NCBI GenBank assembly: GCA_019112735.1
Contig: DXIS01000022.1
Coordinates: forward strand, 1 to 64,000
DNA from: Candidatus Mediterraneibacter guildfordensis
GTDB taxonomy: Bacteria > Bacillota > Clostridia > Lachnospirales > Lachnospiraceae
Direction: 5' to 3'
Length of the DNA: 64,000 bases
Both the position numbers and the translations under genes were made by a program. Of the stretch, positions 19,431-29,417 are shown one piece after another. Position 1 is the stretch's first letter. Every line of letters begins with the position of its first letter. The notes beneath the pieces were generated by a model. The model made no database searches. It was not told the DNA's origin and saw only the letters and a list, made by a program, of their open reading frames with translations.

Positions 19431-20594
19431 TTAACCCGGATAACGGACATACCACATACCGCTTTGTACCGGTGCGATCTTTACTACATCTCCCGGCTGC
19501 GGCGCATGGATCATCTGGCCTCCGCCGATGTAGATACCACAGTGTCCGGATATTACACAGACATCTCCCGGCTGCGGATTGCTGACGCTCGGCCATCCGG
19601 CAAAGCTTCCAGAAGTCCAGATACGCGCGTTCCTTCCTGTAAGACAGTAACCGACAAGTCCGGAACAGTCAAAGGAATTCGGGCCGACAGCTCCCCAGAC
19701 ATACGGTTTCCCGAGCTGGTTGTAAGCCCGGTCTACAACTGCATTGCCTGTCGACACATTGTAGCCCGGTTCACTTCCACCGCTGCTGTTCGATCCGCCG
19801 TCATTTGATCCGCCATTGCCTGAACCGCCGCCATTGTCTGAATCGCTGTTATTGGCTGAACCGCCGCCGCTGTTCTGCTGCGCTGCAGCAGCCGCTTCCT
19901 GACGTCTCTGCTCCTCAAGCTGTCTCTGGCGCTCCTCTTCTTCCAGACGTTCCTTCTCCGCCGCCACTTTCTGGGCTGCCTCCTGGATCATACCGTCCAG
20001 ATTGGAGATCTCATCCCGCTTGGAAGCGATCGTTGCGTCCAGTTCATCCTGCTGTTCTTTATACTCTGCTTCAAGGTTCTGCAGGTTTTCCATCTCGGTT
20101 TCCAGTTTTTTCTGAAGTTCCTCGATCTCAGCTACCGTATTCGCATATTCCTGAAGCTGCTCTCTGTCGTATTCGTGTACCTGCTGGGAATACTCCGCCT
20201 GAGTCAGCATACTGGAGATATCTCCGGACTCCATGACTTTTTCCATGGTCGCAGTCCCGCTGCCCGCTTCATACATATATTTAATACGAAGCTTCATGGC
20301 ATCATACTGTTCCTGGCGTTTCTTCTCTGCAGCCTCAAGATCCTTCTCTGCCTGAGTGATCTCTTCGCCTTTCTTGATCAGCTGTTCTTCCAGATCATTG
20401 ATCTTCTCCATGATCGTTTCCAGCTGTGACTGCAGGCTGCTTAACTGCTCCTGGGCATTCTCCTTCTGATTTTCAAGATCCTGCTGCTCCTCCTGAAGTT
20501 CATCCAGTGTAGGCGCCGCATATACCGGTGTCACCAGCATAGAACATGTAAGAGCTGCCGCGATCAGTGCACTATGTACTCTTTTCAGTTTCAT
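19431..20594 (-). CDS. Secreted coiled-coil NlpC/P60 peptidoglycan hydrolase (PcsB/CwlO-like)
   Basis: Signal peptide MKLKRVHSALIAAALTCSMLVTPVYA; coiled coil; Ser/Gly/Asn linker; FDCSGLVGYCL catalytic Cys motif; start trimmed to 20594. Confidence 0.9.
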   Translation of the reverse strand: MKLKRVHSALIAAALTCSMLVTPVYAAPTLDELQEEQQDLENQKENAQEQLSSLQSQLETIMEKINDLEEQLIKKGEEITQAEKDLEAAEKKRQEQYDAMKLRIKYMYEAGSGTATMEKVMESGDISSMLTQAEYSQQVHEYDREQLQEYANTVAEIEELQKKLETEMENLQNLEAEYKEQQDELDATIASKRDEISNLDGMIQEAAQKVAAEKERLEEEERQRQLEEQRRQEAAAAAQQNSGGGSANNSDSDNGGGSGNGGSNDGGSNSSGGSEPGYNVSTGNAVVDRAYNQLGKPYVWGAVGPNSFDCSGLVGYCLTGRNARIWTSGSFAGWPSVSNPQPGDVCVISGHCGIYIGGGQMIHAPQPGDVVKIAPVQSGMWYVRYPG

Positions 20595-20809
20595 TTCTTC
20601 ACCTTTCCCTATATTAATATGTATATCCCCACATAAATGCATGATACAACAGAAAAAAATGTTTTTCAACATGATTTCTGAAAAAAGCAGCACCACGGGG
20701 GCTTTCATCCTGCGTAGTAATAATCTGTAATAGATTATAATAAATTCTAGAGTTTTTTTCAATAGTTTTTTAACATTTTTGTAATACTTGTAAAAAACGG
20801 CATAAAAAC

Positions 20810-20840
20810 AGTTCCCACGGGATGCCCGCAGGAACTGCTG
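20810..20840 (-). terminator. Rho-independent terminator after the second NlpC/P60 gene
   Basis: CAGTTCC...GGAACTG stem-loop, T-rich downstream on the minus strand. Confidence 0.65.
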
Positions 20841-20863
20841 TTGTTTCCATTATTTACAATTCA

Positions 20864-22123
20864 TTAATATCGCACATAGAACATACCGCTCTGAACCGGT
20901 GCAACCTTAACTACATCGCCTTCTGTCGGTGCATGGATCATCATGCCCCCGCCGATATAGACGCCGCAGTGTCCGACTTTGATACAGATGTCACCCGGCT
21001 GCGGATTGCTGACTCTTGTCCAGGTGATGATATCAGAAGTGGACCATGTGTGTGAATATCTTCCGGTCAGTGCAAAGCTGACAAGTCCGGAACAGTCAAA
21101 ACTGTCCGGTCCGGCCGCACCCCATACATATGGCTTGCCCAACGCACTCTCAGCACGTGAAACAACCGAACCGCCTACGCTCGTATCATAAGACGGCTCC
21201 TGAGGCTTACTCTCAGGTTTGCTTTCCGGTTTGCTCTCGGGTTTACTTTCCGGCTGGCTCTCGGGCCTGCTTTCCGGCTGGCTCTCAGGTTCCTGGGAAT
21301 CATTTCCGCCGGATCCTCCTGCATTATCCGTGCCGCCTGAACTATCGCTATTATCTGTACTATCTGAATTATCAGTATTTGTATCCGCGTTGTCCGCCGC
21401 ATGACCGGAATTGCTTCCGTTCTGGTCCTGCGCCGCCCTTTCTTCTGCTTCAGCCTGCTGAGCCCGCTCACTCTGCTGCTGTTCCATGACTTTCCGGGCT
21501 GCGGCCTGGATCATACCGTCCAGATCAGATATCTCATCCCGCTTGGATTCGATCGTTGTATTCAGTGTGTTCTGCTGAGCCTGATAATCTGTCTCCAGAT
21601 TCTGAAGATCCGTCATCTCTGCTTCCAGCGTATCTTCCAGCTTCTGGATCTTCTTCACCGTTTCCGCATATTCCTGAAGCTGTGCCCTGTCATACTCATG
21701 TACTTTCTGGGAATACTCAGCCTGCGTCAGAAGACCGGACATTGTACCGGAGGAAAGGACCTTTTCAAGTGCAGCCGTATCACCGCCGGATTCATAAATA
21801 TAGCGGATCCGCAGTTTCATTGATTCATACTGTTTTTCACGCTGGTCCTCTGCCACCTTAAGGTCTTCTCTGGCCTGTACGATTTCCTGTCCTGTTTCAG
21901 CAAGGTCATTTTCAATCTCAGCTATTTTTGAAAGCAGACCTTCCAGCTGCGCCTGCAGACTCCCCAGTTCGCTCTGTGCAGTGGATTTCTGTCCTTCAAG
22001 ATCCGCCTGTTCATTTTGCAGATCCTGTACTTCGGCGGACGGCTCTGCATTTACCGGTGTCACTGAAAGTGAACAGATCAGAGCCGAAGCCAGGACCATA
22101 CGCCTTATTCTTTTGTTCCCCAT
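20864..22123 (-). CDS. Secreted coiled-coil NlpC/P60 peptidoglycan hydrolase, paralog of 19431-20594
   Basis: Same domain order; catalytic FDCSGLVSFAL; PESQPESRPESQPESKPESKPESK linker. Confidence 0.9.
   Translation of the reverse strand: MGNKRIRRMVLASALICSLSVTPVNAEPSAEVQDLQNEQADLEGQKSTAQSELGSLQAQLEGLLSKIAEIENDLAETGQEIVQAREDLKVAEDQREKQYESMKLRIRYIYESGGDTAALEKVLSSGTMSGLLTQAEYSQKVHEYDRAQLQEYAETVKKIQKLEDTLEAEMTDLQNLETDYQAQQNTLNTTIESKRDEISDLDGMIQAAARKVMEQQQSERAQQAEAEERAAQDQNGSNSGHAADNADTNTDNSDSTDNSDSSGGTDNAGGSGGNDSQEPESQPESRPESQPESKPESKPESKPESKPQEPSYDTSVGGSVVSRAESALGKPYVWGAAGPDSFDCSGLVSFALTGRYSHTWSTSDIITWTRVSNPQPGDICIKVGHCGVYIGGGMMIHAPTEGDVVKVAPVQSGMFYVRY
21200..21300. repeat. Short in-frame tandem repeats encoding PES(K/Q/R) in the cell-wall linker
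   Basis: 12-nt units visible in sequence; protein EPESQPESRPESQPESKPESKPESKPESKPQEP. Confidence 0.85.
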
Positions 22124-22245
22124 TTTTTACCCCTTATGTATCGCTAATGATTTTCAGTCTCCTATATCATAATGCAAAAAAAACTTTTTTTCAACATAAT
22201 ACTTGTTTTTTTCAATTTTTTGCAACAATTTACTTTTTTCCGTAT

Positions 22246-23151
22246 TCAGTATACTATTTTCTGCCCCGTTCTCTGTATCAGGACAAACATGACCGAGCAG
22301 ATAAACGCACCGCCGATCGCTGCGCCTGCCAGTACCAGCGGATCCCGGATGAGCAGAAGGAAAAGCCCGGTCTCCGTAAAAATGACCGACCCCATATTCA
22401 CAAATATGTGAAGCGCCAGAGGCGCACAGAAAGAGCCGAACTTTTCATATACATAAGCAAGCATCAGCCCCAGCAGAAATGTATAGAACATCTGCGTCAT
22501 ACTGACATGCATGAGTGAAAACAGGATCGATGAACCGATCGCCGAATACCAGAAGTTCTGCCGCTCCCTGTACCTCTTGTAGAGGACGCCGCGGAACATG
22601 AATTCTTCTGCCAGAGGTATCACGAATCCGAGGCAGATGATCTGGATCACAAACGGCGATGAATAAGTTTCCGCCGATGTCTGCTGATAGAGGCTGTCAT
22701 AAAAAGCCGCCTGCATCATCGTCATCAGACATGTCGCCGCCAGGGATCCGGCAAACCCGAACACTGCCAGCATCCAGTATCTGCCCGCGCGCGCTTTCTC
22801 CGGAAGGATGACGCCGGCTTTCTTTTCCAGTTTTCTGTCCCTCGCAAAAAGGATCCCCGTCAGGATCACCGTGGCAAGAGAAGCTGCCGCCGCGATCTCC
22901 ACCCGGTGCGCAGAGATCAGCAGAAGCGCCGGCTCCATTGCCTGCAGATACGCTTCCATGATCTCCTCCATGGATACCGCCCCGCCGGCAGAAGCATCCC
23001 GCATGATCCCGGCATACGCCTGCAGGGCATATGGAAGCTCTATGGCAAACTGGATCGCAAACCGGACCGCGCCCTGGATCGCAAGGAACCCGAGCAGCGG
23101 ACCGGCGAGACACCAGAACGGATATTTTCGGTATATCTTATTCTCCATCAA
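22246..23151 (-). CDS. CPBP family intramembrane metalloprotease
   Basis: LAEEFMFRGVLYKRYRER and SSILFSLMHVSMTQM motifs. Confidence 0.88.
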   Translation of the reverse strand: MMENKIYRKYPFWCLAGPLLGFLAIQGAVRFAIQFAIELPYALQAYAGIMRDASAGGAVSMEEIMEAYLQAMEPALLLISAHRVEIAAAASLATVILTGILFARDRKLEKKAGVILPEKARAGRYWMLAVFGFAGSLAATCLMTMMQAAFYDSLYQQTSAETYSSPFVIQIICLGFVIPLAEEFMFRGVLYKRYRERQNFWYSAIGSSILFSLMHVSMTQMFYTFLLGLMLAYVYEKFGSFCAPLALHIFVNMGSVIFTETGLFLLLIRDPLVLAGAAIGGAFICSVMFVLIQRTGQKIVY

Positions 23152-24311
23152 TGTTCACCTGCTTTCTGCAGGATCCAGCTCTGCATCTTCTCCGGATCGC
23201 CTTTTGCCGTACCCTGGACCATCTCAGGCCTGCCGCCGCCCCGGCCTGCAAACTCGGTGTTAAACTCTTTTACAAAGGCGCGCATGTCTATCTGTCTGCT
23301 GCCCATTACATAGCGGTATCCATCCGCTTCATTCCCATGGAGCACGGCGCACAGAAGATGTCCGCCCTCAAGGACAAGGTTCATAAGTCCGCGCATGGAC
23401 TCTCCTTCCAGATCATCCGTAAAAATACAGACCGGCTCTTCATTTTCAGGGATCATCTCCGCATGGCATCTGACCAGCTTCTTCTCCATCCCCGCCGCTG
23501 CATATTTCAGCGCATCATTCTCATCTTTCAGCTGCCGTACCGCCTCCGCCGTCTCGTTGACTTTTGCGCAGAGCAGCGCCGATATTTCTCTCGCCTGGAC
23601 CTGTTTGGTCCCGTAATCCGCCAGCGCCCTTAATCCGCACAGCATGGTCACCCGGACGCCGCCCTTATAATGCTGCATATGGGTCAGCTTGATCAGGCCG
23701 ATCTCGCCGGTCCGCTTCACATGCGGCGCACAGCAGGCGCACACATCATATCCCGGGACCACGATGATCCGGACCTGTCCTTCGATCTCGATCTTGCTGC
23801 GGTACTGAAGCTTCTTCAGTTCTTCCTCTGTCGGATAGAGCGTCTTGATTTCCAGATCCTTCCACACCGCGCGGTTCGCTTCCCGCTCGATCTCCGTCAG
23901 CTGCTCATCTGTGAGCACACCGCTGAAATCCATGGTGCAGTCCTCCGTGCCGAGATGAAATCCCACATTATTATATCCGAAACGGGCATGGACCAGTCCG
24001 GACACGATATGCTCGCCGCTGTGCTGCTGCATTTTCATGAAACGCTCTTCCCAGTCGATCCGGCCGGTCACGCGCATTCCCGCGTCAAGCGGCCCGTCCG
24101 TCATATGCAGGACTCTTCCGTCCCTCTCCTGCACATCCGTCACACGGACCCCGCCGAGCATCCCTGTATCCGCGTACTGGCCGCCGCCTTCCGGAAAAAA
24201 CGCCGTCCTGTCGAGTTCAATCTCATATCCGGATCCTGCAGCCGTACAGGAAAGGACCTCCGCCTCAAATTCCGCGATATGGCTGTCCTGATAAAAGAGT
24301 TTCTCCGTCAT
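23148..24311 (-). CDS. Alanyl-tRNA editing protein (AlaX-L type with DHHA1 domain)
   Basis: AFFPEGGGQYADTG, QQHSGEHIVSG, C-terminal GRGGGRPEMVQG. Confidence 0.9.
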   Translation of the reverse strand: MTEKLFYQDSHIAEFEAEVLSCTAAGSGYEIELDRTAFFPEGGGQYADTGMLGGVRVTDVQERDGRVLHMTDGPLDAGMRVTGRIDWEERFMKMQQHSGEHIVSGLVHARFGYNNVGFHLGTEDCTMDFSGVLTDEQLTEIEREANRAVWKDLEIKTLYPTEEELKKLQYRSKIEIEGQVRIIVVPGYDVCACCAPHVKRTGEIGLIKLTHMQHYKGGVRVTMLCGLRALADYGTKQVQAREISALLCAKVNETAEAVRQLKDENDALKYAAAGMEKKLVRCHAEMIPENEEPVCIFTDDLEGESMRGLMNLVLEGGHLLCAVLHGNEADGYRYVMGSRQIDMRAFVKEFNTEFAGRGGGRPEMVQGTAKGDPEKMQSWILQKAGEH

Positions 24312-24314
24312 CTG

Positions 24315-26093
24315 CTACATCCTTTCCGGCGCTTCAAAGCCGAGCAGGTCGATACAGGTTTCCAGCACCCGTCTTGTCAGGACCAGGAGCGCGATATAAC
24401 CCGCTTTCTTCTCCTCATCCTCCTCAGACAGGATCTTCGTCTCATGATAGAATTTATTGAACTCATTTGCCAGTTCATAAATATAGGCGCAGAGTTTATG
24501 CGGCGCCGTCTCTTCATAGACAGCCCCGAACACATCGTTGAACTTCAGCACCTGGAGCATCAGCGCCTTCTCATATTCATTCTCCGCCGGACGGATCGTT
24601 AATCCGTCGAGGGAGCCGCCGTTTTCCTGATATTTGTTCAGGATCGATTTGATCCGTACGATCGTGTACAGGATATACGGCCCGGTATTTCCCTCGAAAG
24701 AAGTAAACCGGTCTACATCAAAGATATAATCCTTGGACGCCTGGTTGGAAAGATCCCCGTACTTGATCGCCGCAAGTCCCACGATCTGTGACGTGCGCCG
24801 CGCTTCTTCCGCCTCCACCGTGCGGTTGTCCATGATCTTCTTATACATTTCCTCATCAATCTCGCGGATCAGGTTCTCAAGGCGCATCACGCCGCCCTCG
24901 CGGGTCTTGAAGGGCTTGCCGTCCTTGCCGTTCATTGTTCCGAATCCGAGGAACTTAAGTCCGGTCTTCTCCGGCACGATCCCAGTCTTCTTCGCGCAGC
25001 GGAACACCTGGGTGAAATGCAGCTCCTGGCGCTTGTCCACCACATAGATCACCTCATCCGGGTGATAATCCTGCTCCCGCTCTACCAGCGTAGCCAGGTC
25101 TGTCGTGTCATAAAGCGCCGCGCCGTCGGATTTCAGGATCATGCACGGCGGCACTTCTTTGTTGTCATCCTCTTCCTGCACATCTACCACGAGGGCGCCC
25201 TCATCATAGTGTGCATAGCCTTCGTCTTTGAGCATCTGAACCATGTCGGGAATGTATTTCTGGGCGTCTGATTCACCCTTCCACAGGTCGAATTCCACGT
25301 TCAGGTTCTCATAATTCTTCTTCAGGTCCGTTACCGATACGTTCATGATATGATCCCATACCGCCCGGTAGCCCCGGTTCCCGTTCTGCAGCAGGTAGGT
25401 CGCCTGCAACGCCTCCTCCCGGTAATCCTCATGCTCCTTCGCATACGCGCTGGCCGTCGGATAGATCTCCTCAAGCTCACTGATCGTAAACGGCGCCTCC
25501 GCCGGATATTCTCCTTCATAGGATCCGTCAAAGTACGGCAGGTCCGGCTGACGTTTCTTAAGTTCCGTAATGATGAGGCCCATCTGATATCCCCAGTCGC
25601 CCAGATGGATATCCCCGATCACCTGATTTCCCTTATACCGCAGGATCCGTTTCACGCTCTCCCCGATGATCGCGGAACGCAGATGTCCCACATGGAGCGG
25701 CTTCGCCACATTCGGTCCGCCGTAATCGATCATGATGGTCTTCGGCGTCTCTTCATTTTCCACGCCAAGCTTCTCTTCGGCTTTCATCCCGTTCAGATAG
25801 GAAGCCACGCTCTCCTTCGAAAGCTTCAGATTGATAAAGCCCGGTTTTACCACATCGACCGATTCAAAATAAGTACTGCCGGCAAGGTTCGCCGCCACAT
25901 CCTCCGCGATCATAAAAGGAGCCTTCTTATATTTCTTTGCTCCGGCCAGTGCCCCGTTGCACTGATATTCACACAGGTCCGGGCGGTTGGAAAGCGTAAC
26001 CTTCGCCAGTTCCCTGTCATAACCTGCTTTTTCAAAAGCGGCTTCTGTCTCTATCGTGATCAGTTCCAGTAATGTCTTCAATTTATTCCACAC
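24315..26093 (-). CDS. argS: Arginyl-tRNA synthetase
   Basis: YGGPNVAKPLHVGHLRSAIIGES, GDWGYQMGL, FGTMNGKDGKPFKTREGG. Confidence 0.95.
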   Translation of the reverse strand: MWNKLKTLLELITIETEAAFEKAGYDRELAKVTLSNRPDLCEYQCNGALAGAKKYKKAPFMIAEDVAANLAGSTYFESVDVVKPGFINLKLSKESVASYLNGMKAEEKLGVENEETPKTIMIDYGGPNVAKPLHVGHLRSAIIGESVKRILRYKGNQVIGDIHLGDWGYQMGLIITELKKRQPDLPYFDGSYEGEYPAEAPFTISELEEIYPTASAYAKEHEDYREEALQATYLLQNGNRGYRAVWDHIMNVSVTDLKKNYENLNVEFDLWKGESDAQKYIPDMVQMLKDEGYAHYDEGALVVDVQEEDDNKEVPPCMILKSDGAALYDTTDLATLVEREQDYHPDEVIYVVDKRQELHFTQVFRCAKKTGIVPEKTGLKFLGFGTMNGKDGKPFKTREGGVMRLENLIREIDEEMYKKIMDNRTVEAEEARRTSQIVGLAAIKYGDLSNQASKDYIFDVDRFTSFEGNTGPYILYTIVRIKSILNKYQENGGSLDGLTIRPAENEYEKALMLQVLKFNDVFGAVYEETAPHKLCAYIYELANEFNKFYHETKILSEEDEEKKAGYIALLVLTRRVLETCIDLLGFEAPERM

Positions 26094-26217
26094 TCCTTTG
26101 TCCGTATGGGAAATATTCTACCATGTATGCCGGTGGACGGCAAGTTCTCTTCTTGAATAAAGCCGCTCTTTCTATTATAATGGACCATATTTTGACGAAA
26201 AGGAGATCATACATATT

Positions 26218-27123
26218 ATGAAGATCGGTTCTCACGTAAGCATGAGCGGAAAAGACATGCTCCTGGGCTCCGCTAAGGAAGCGGTTTCCTACGGCGCAGA
26301 CACATTTATGTTCTACACGGGCGCGCCGCAGAATACCAGGCGGAAGGATATCAGCGAGCTGAATATCGATGCCGCATGGGAATACATGAACGTCCACGGC
26401 ATCGATGGGATCATCGTCCACGCCCCCTACATCATCAATCTGGGGAACACGGTAAAACCGGAAACCTTTTCCCTGGCGGTGGAATTTCTGGCAAAAGAGA
26501 TCGGGCGCACCATAAGCTGCCGGAGCCACACACTGATCCTCCATCCGGGCGCCCACGTAGGAGCCGGGACCGAAGCAGGCACCGCCCAGATCATCAAAGG
26601 GCTGAACGAAGTGCTGACCGCTGACACAGACTGCGTCATCGCCCTGGAGACGATGGCGGGCAAAGGGTCCGAGATCGGCCGGACATTCGAAGAGCTGGCC
26701 CGCATCTATGACGGCGTCGTGCACAACGAAAAACTACGGGTCTGCTTCGACACCTGCCACACCAGCGACAGCGGTTACGATATCATCCACCATTTTGACG
26801 ATGTGATCAATGAATTCGACCATATCCTCGGGAAAGAACAGATCGCCGTCTTCCACATCAACGACAGTAAAAACGTCCCCGGCGCGGCGAAAGACCGGCA
26901 CGAGAATATCGGTTTCGGGCAGATCGGTTTTGACGCCCTGAATTACATCGTCCGCCACCCGGACTTCGAGGATGTCCCGAAGATCCTGGAAACACCCTGG
27001 ATCCCTTCTCCCGATGACCGGAAGAAATCATATCCGCCCTATAAACACGAGATCGCCATGCTCCGCAAAGGGGTATTCGATCCCGGTCTCAAAGAAAAAG
27101 TCTTGACAGATTCGATCCAATAG
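26218..27123 (+). CDS. nfo: Endonuclease IV (AP endonuclease)
   Basis: [65 protein letters not shown]. Confidence 0.95.
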   Translation: MKIGSHVSMSGKDMLLGSAKEAVSYGADTFMFYTGAPQNTRRKDISELNIDAAWEYMNVHGIDGIIVHAPYIINLGNTVKPETFSLAVEFLAKEIGRTISCRSHTLILHPGAHVGAGTEAGTAQIIKGLNEVLTADTDCVIALETMAGKGSEIGRTFEELARIYDGVVHNEKLRVCFDTCHTSDSGYDIIHHFDDVINEFDHILGKEQIAVFHINDSKNVPGAAKDRHENIGFGQIGFDALNYIVRHPDFEDVPKILETPWIPSPDDRKKSYPPYKHEIAMLRKGVFDPGLKEKVLTDSIQ

Positions 27124-27149
27124 CATATTATTGTATTAAATCAATAATA
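27103..27149 (+). promoter_or_regulatory. Sigma-A-type promoter with overlapping palindromic operator for the GntR-ABC operon
   Basis: TTGACA (27103-27108), 17-nt spacer, TATTAT (27126-27131); TATTATTG-N8-CAATAATA (27126-27149) overlaps the -10. Confidence 0.7.
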
Positions 27150-27167
27150 CAGTTAAGGGGTGATCAA

Positions 27168-27551
27168 ATGCCATGGAATCTGGATGATGACCGTCCCATC
27201 TATTTACAATTGATGGAACGTATTCAACACGACATCGTCTCCGGGACTTATCAGCCCGGCGACAAACTCCCTTCCGTCCGGGATCTGGCTGTCGATGCGG
27301 CGGTAAATCCGAACACAATGCAGAAGGCCCTCTCCGAACTGGAGCGGTGCGGCCTTGTATATTCCCAGCGGACCAGCGGCCGCTTCATTACAGACGATGC
27401 AGGCCTGATCCGTCAGATGCGCACGGAAATGGCGCAGGAGCACATCCGGGACTTCTTCGCACAGATGCAGAAGCTCGGGTTCACGGACGAAGAAACACTT
27501 GAAATGATACGACAAACATTAAAGGGGGAAACTCATGAGACCGATTCTTGA
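27168..27551 (+). CDS. GntR family transcriptional regulator (YtrA-like, short)
   Basis: PIYLQLMERIQHDIVSGTYQPGDKLPSVRDLAVDAAVNPNTMQKALSELE. Confidence 0.92.
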   Translation: MPWNLDDDRPIYLQLMERIQHDIVSGTYQPGDKLPSVRDLAVDAAVNPNTMQKALSELERCGLVYSQRTSGRFITDDAGLIRQMRTEMAQEHIRDFFAQMQKLGFTDEETLEMIRQTLKGETHETDS

Positions 27552-28233
27552 ATGTCAGAAACTGACGAAAAAATACGGAAACTTCTTCGCGCTCTCGAAC
27601 GTGGACCTTTCCCTTGAACGGGGAAAGATCGTGGGCCTTCTCGGGCCGAACGGAAGCGGCAAGACCACGCTGATCAAGCTTGCCAACGGCCTGCTCACGC
27701 CCTCAGACGGGCACATCATGATCAACGGCCTGGAACCGGGGCCGGCAACAAAGAAGATCGTTTCCTATCTTCCGGACCGCAGCTTCTTCAACGGCCATAT
27801 GAAGGTAAACCATCTGCTCGCCTATTACGCGGACTTCTACCGGAATTTCAGCACCGAGCGGGCGCTGAAGATGCTGGACGCGCTGGAGATCGACAAGAGT
27901 AAACGCCTGAACGCACTTTCCAAGGGCGCCCAGGAGAAAGTACAGCTGGTCCTTGTAATGAGCCGGGATGCAGACCTCTATATCCTGGACGAACCGATCG
28001 GCGGCGTGGATCCGGCAGCCCGGGATTATATCCTGCGGACGATCCTTTCCAACTACAGCGAAAATGCGACCGTGCTGATCTCCACCCACCTGATCACAGA
28101 TATCGAGCAGGTGCTGGACCACGTGATCTTTCTCCAGAACGGACAGATCTCGCTCAACGCGTCTGTGGATGAGATCCGCACAGAATACGGGAAATCCGTA
28201 GACACTTTATTCAGGGAGGTGTTCAAATGTTAG
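27535..28233 (+). CDS. ABC transporter ATP-binding protein
   Basis: Walker A GPNGSGKTTLIKLANG; YILDEPIGGVDP. Confidence 0.92.
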   Translation: MRPILECQKLTKKYGNFFALSNVDLSLERGKIVGLLGPNGSGKTTLIKLANGLLTPSDGHIMINGLEPGPATKKIVSYLPDRSFFNGHMKVNHLLAYYADFYRNFSTERALKMLDALEIDKSKRLNALSKGAQEKVQLVLVMSRDADLYILDEPIGGVDPAARDYILRTILSNYSENATVLISTHLITDIEQVLDHVIFLQNGQISLNASVDEIRTEYGKSVDTLFREVFKC

Positions 28234-29033
28234 GCAAACTGATCAAATACGACTTAAAATCCTCCGGGAAGCTTTTTCTTCTGCTCCACGGCATCTTTCT
28301 GATCTTCTGTGTCCTTATGCGGTTCATCTACATGAACAGGCTGGACCTGATCGAACCGGTCGATGAAAAGATGCTGGTCGTTTCGCTGCTCCTGTTTTTT
28401 ACCTTATTTACTGTGTTCGTATCCGCACTGATGTTCTACACCCAGATGCAGATCGCGTTCCGCTACTACCGCAACCTGTTCAGCCGGGAAGGATACCTCT
28501 CCTGGACGCTTCCGGTATCCGGCATCCAGCATCTCTGGGCAAAGATCATATCCGGCTGCATCTTTATGGCTGCGGACACCCTGATCGTGGCGGCGGGCAT
28601 CCTGATCCTCGCGACCGGAAAGAACATCCGGGACGCTTACAGCCTGATCGCCGATGAGACCACCCGGGAGCTTGGAATGACGCTCGGAGATTTCGGCCTG
28701 ATGCTCCTGATCCTCTGCCTGGCAAGCTGCATCTGCAGCGTAGTCATGGTCTACTTCTGCATCAACATCGGGCAGCTCTTTCCGGGACACCGCGTACTGT
28801 GTGCGGTAGCCGCGTATTTCATCACGTCCACCGTGATACAGATCGGAAGCCTGATCATCCTCTTTATCTCCGGATATTTCCCGGGATATGAGTTCTTCGC
28901 TGCAGAGGGCGCGACCGCGGCTGACTTCATGATAAGGATCTATGCCATCTCCGGCGGGATCAGTGTCGTCGTGACCGTTGCAATGTACATTGCCACGCAT
29001 TACATGATGAAAAAGAAGATCAACCTGATCTGA
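28227..29033 (+). CDS. ABC transporter permease-like membrane protein
   Basis: Multiple TM segments; overlaps the ATPase gene by 7 nt. Confidence 0.75.
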   Translation: MLGKLIKYDLKSSGKLFLLLHGIFLIFCVLMRFIYMNRLDLIEPVDEKMLVVSLLLFFTLFTVFVSALMFYTQMQIAFRYYRNLFSREGYLSWTLPVSGIQHLWAKIISGCIFMAADTLIVAAGILILATGKNIRDAYSLIADETTRELGMTLGDFGLMLLILCLASCICSVVMVYFCINIGQLFPGHRVLCAVAAYFITSTVIQIGSLIILFISGYFPGYEFFAAEGATAADFMIRIYAISGGISVVVTVAMYIATHYMMKKKINLI

Positions 29034-29070
29034 TAACCGGCGGCGCAGACCTGCCGGTCCATAAACAAAG

Positions 29071-29125
29071 AAAAACAGGAATGCACTTAAAGCTTACCGC
29101 TGAAGTACATTCCTGTTTTCTTTTT
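29071..29125 (+). terminator. Rho-independent terminator of the GntR-ABC operon
   Basis: AAAACAGGAATG...CATTCCTGTTTT stem followed by CTTTTT. Confidence 0.8.
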
Positions 29126-29128
29126 GCA

Positions 29129-29199
29129 GCGTCTGAGCGGAGTCGAACCGCCGCACATGCCTCCGGAGGGCATTGCTCTATCCACTGAGCTACAGACGC
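29129..29199 (-). tRNA. tRNA-Arg (anticodon CCG)
   Basis: GCGTCTG/CAGACGC acceptor, GCTC/GAGC D-stem, ATGCC-CTCCGGA-GGCAT anticodon arm, GGCGG-TTCGACT-CCGCT T-arm. Confidence 0.9.
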
Positions 29200-29246
29200 A
29201 TTCCAACTGTGAAAGGGGAACACGAAGCTCCCCTTCACAGCCTTAA

Positions 29247-29417
29247 CTATCCTAGCACAATTTTCTCATAAAGTAAAGCCTTTTCTGTCGTTTCCGCAGA
29301 ACAATCTGCATTTTGCGCTTCCGCCAGTCCGTTCCGCCCCACAAAAAGCGTGACAAAAATGAGTGTCGCAGCAAGCGCGGCATGGATGAATTTTTTGAGG
29401 TAATATCTGCATTTCAT
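29247..29417 (-). CDS. Small putative membrane/secreted protein (about 56 aa)
   Basis: MKCRYYLKKFIHAALAATLIFVTLFVGRNGLAEA...; its start overlaps the stop of the upstream DUF5688-like gene. Confidence 0.5.
   Translation of the reverse strand: MKCRYYLKKFIHAALAATLIFVTLFVGRNGLAEAQNADCSAETTEKALLYEKIVLG

Noticed and set aside
21200-21300. Possible CRISPR-like or minisatellite array
   Set aside because: Units are about 12 nt, in frame, and encode a Pro-Glu-Ser linker in a secreted hydrolase; no spacers.
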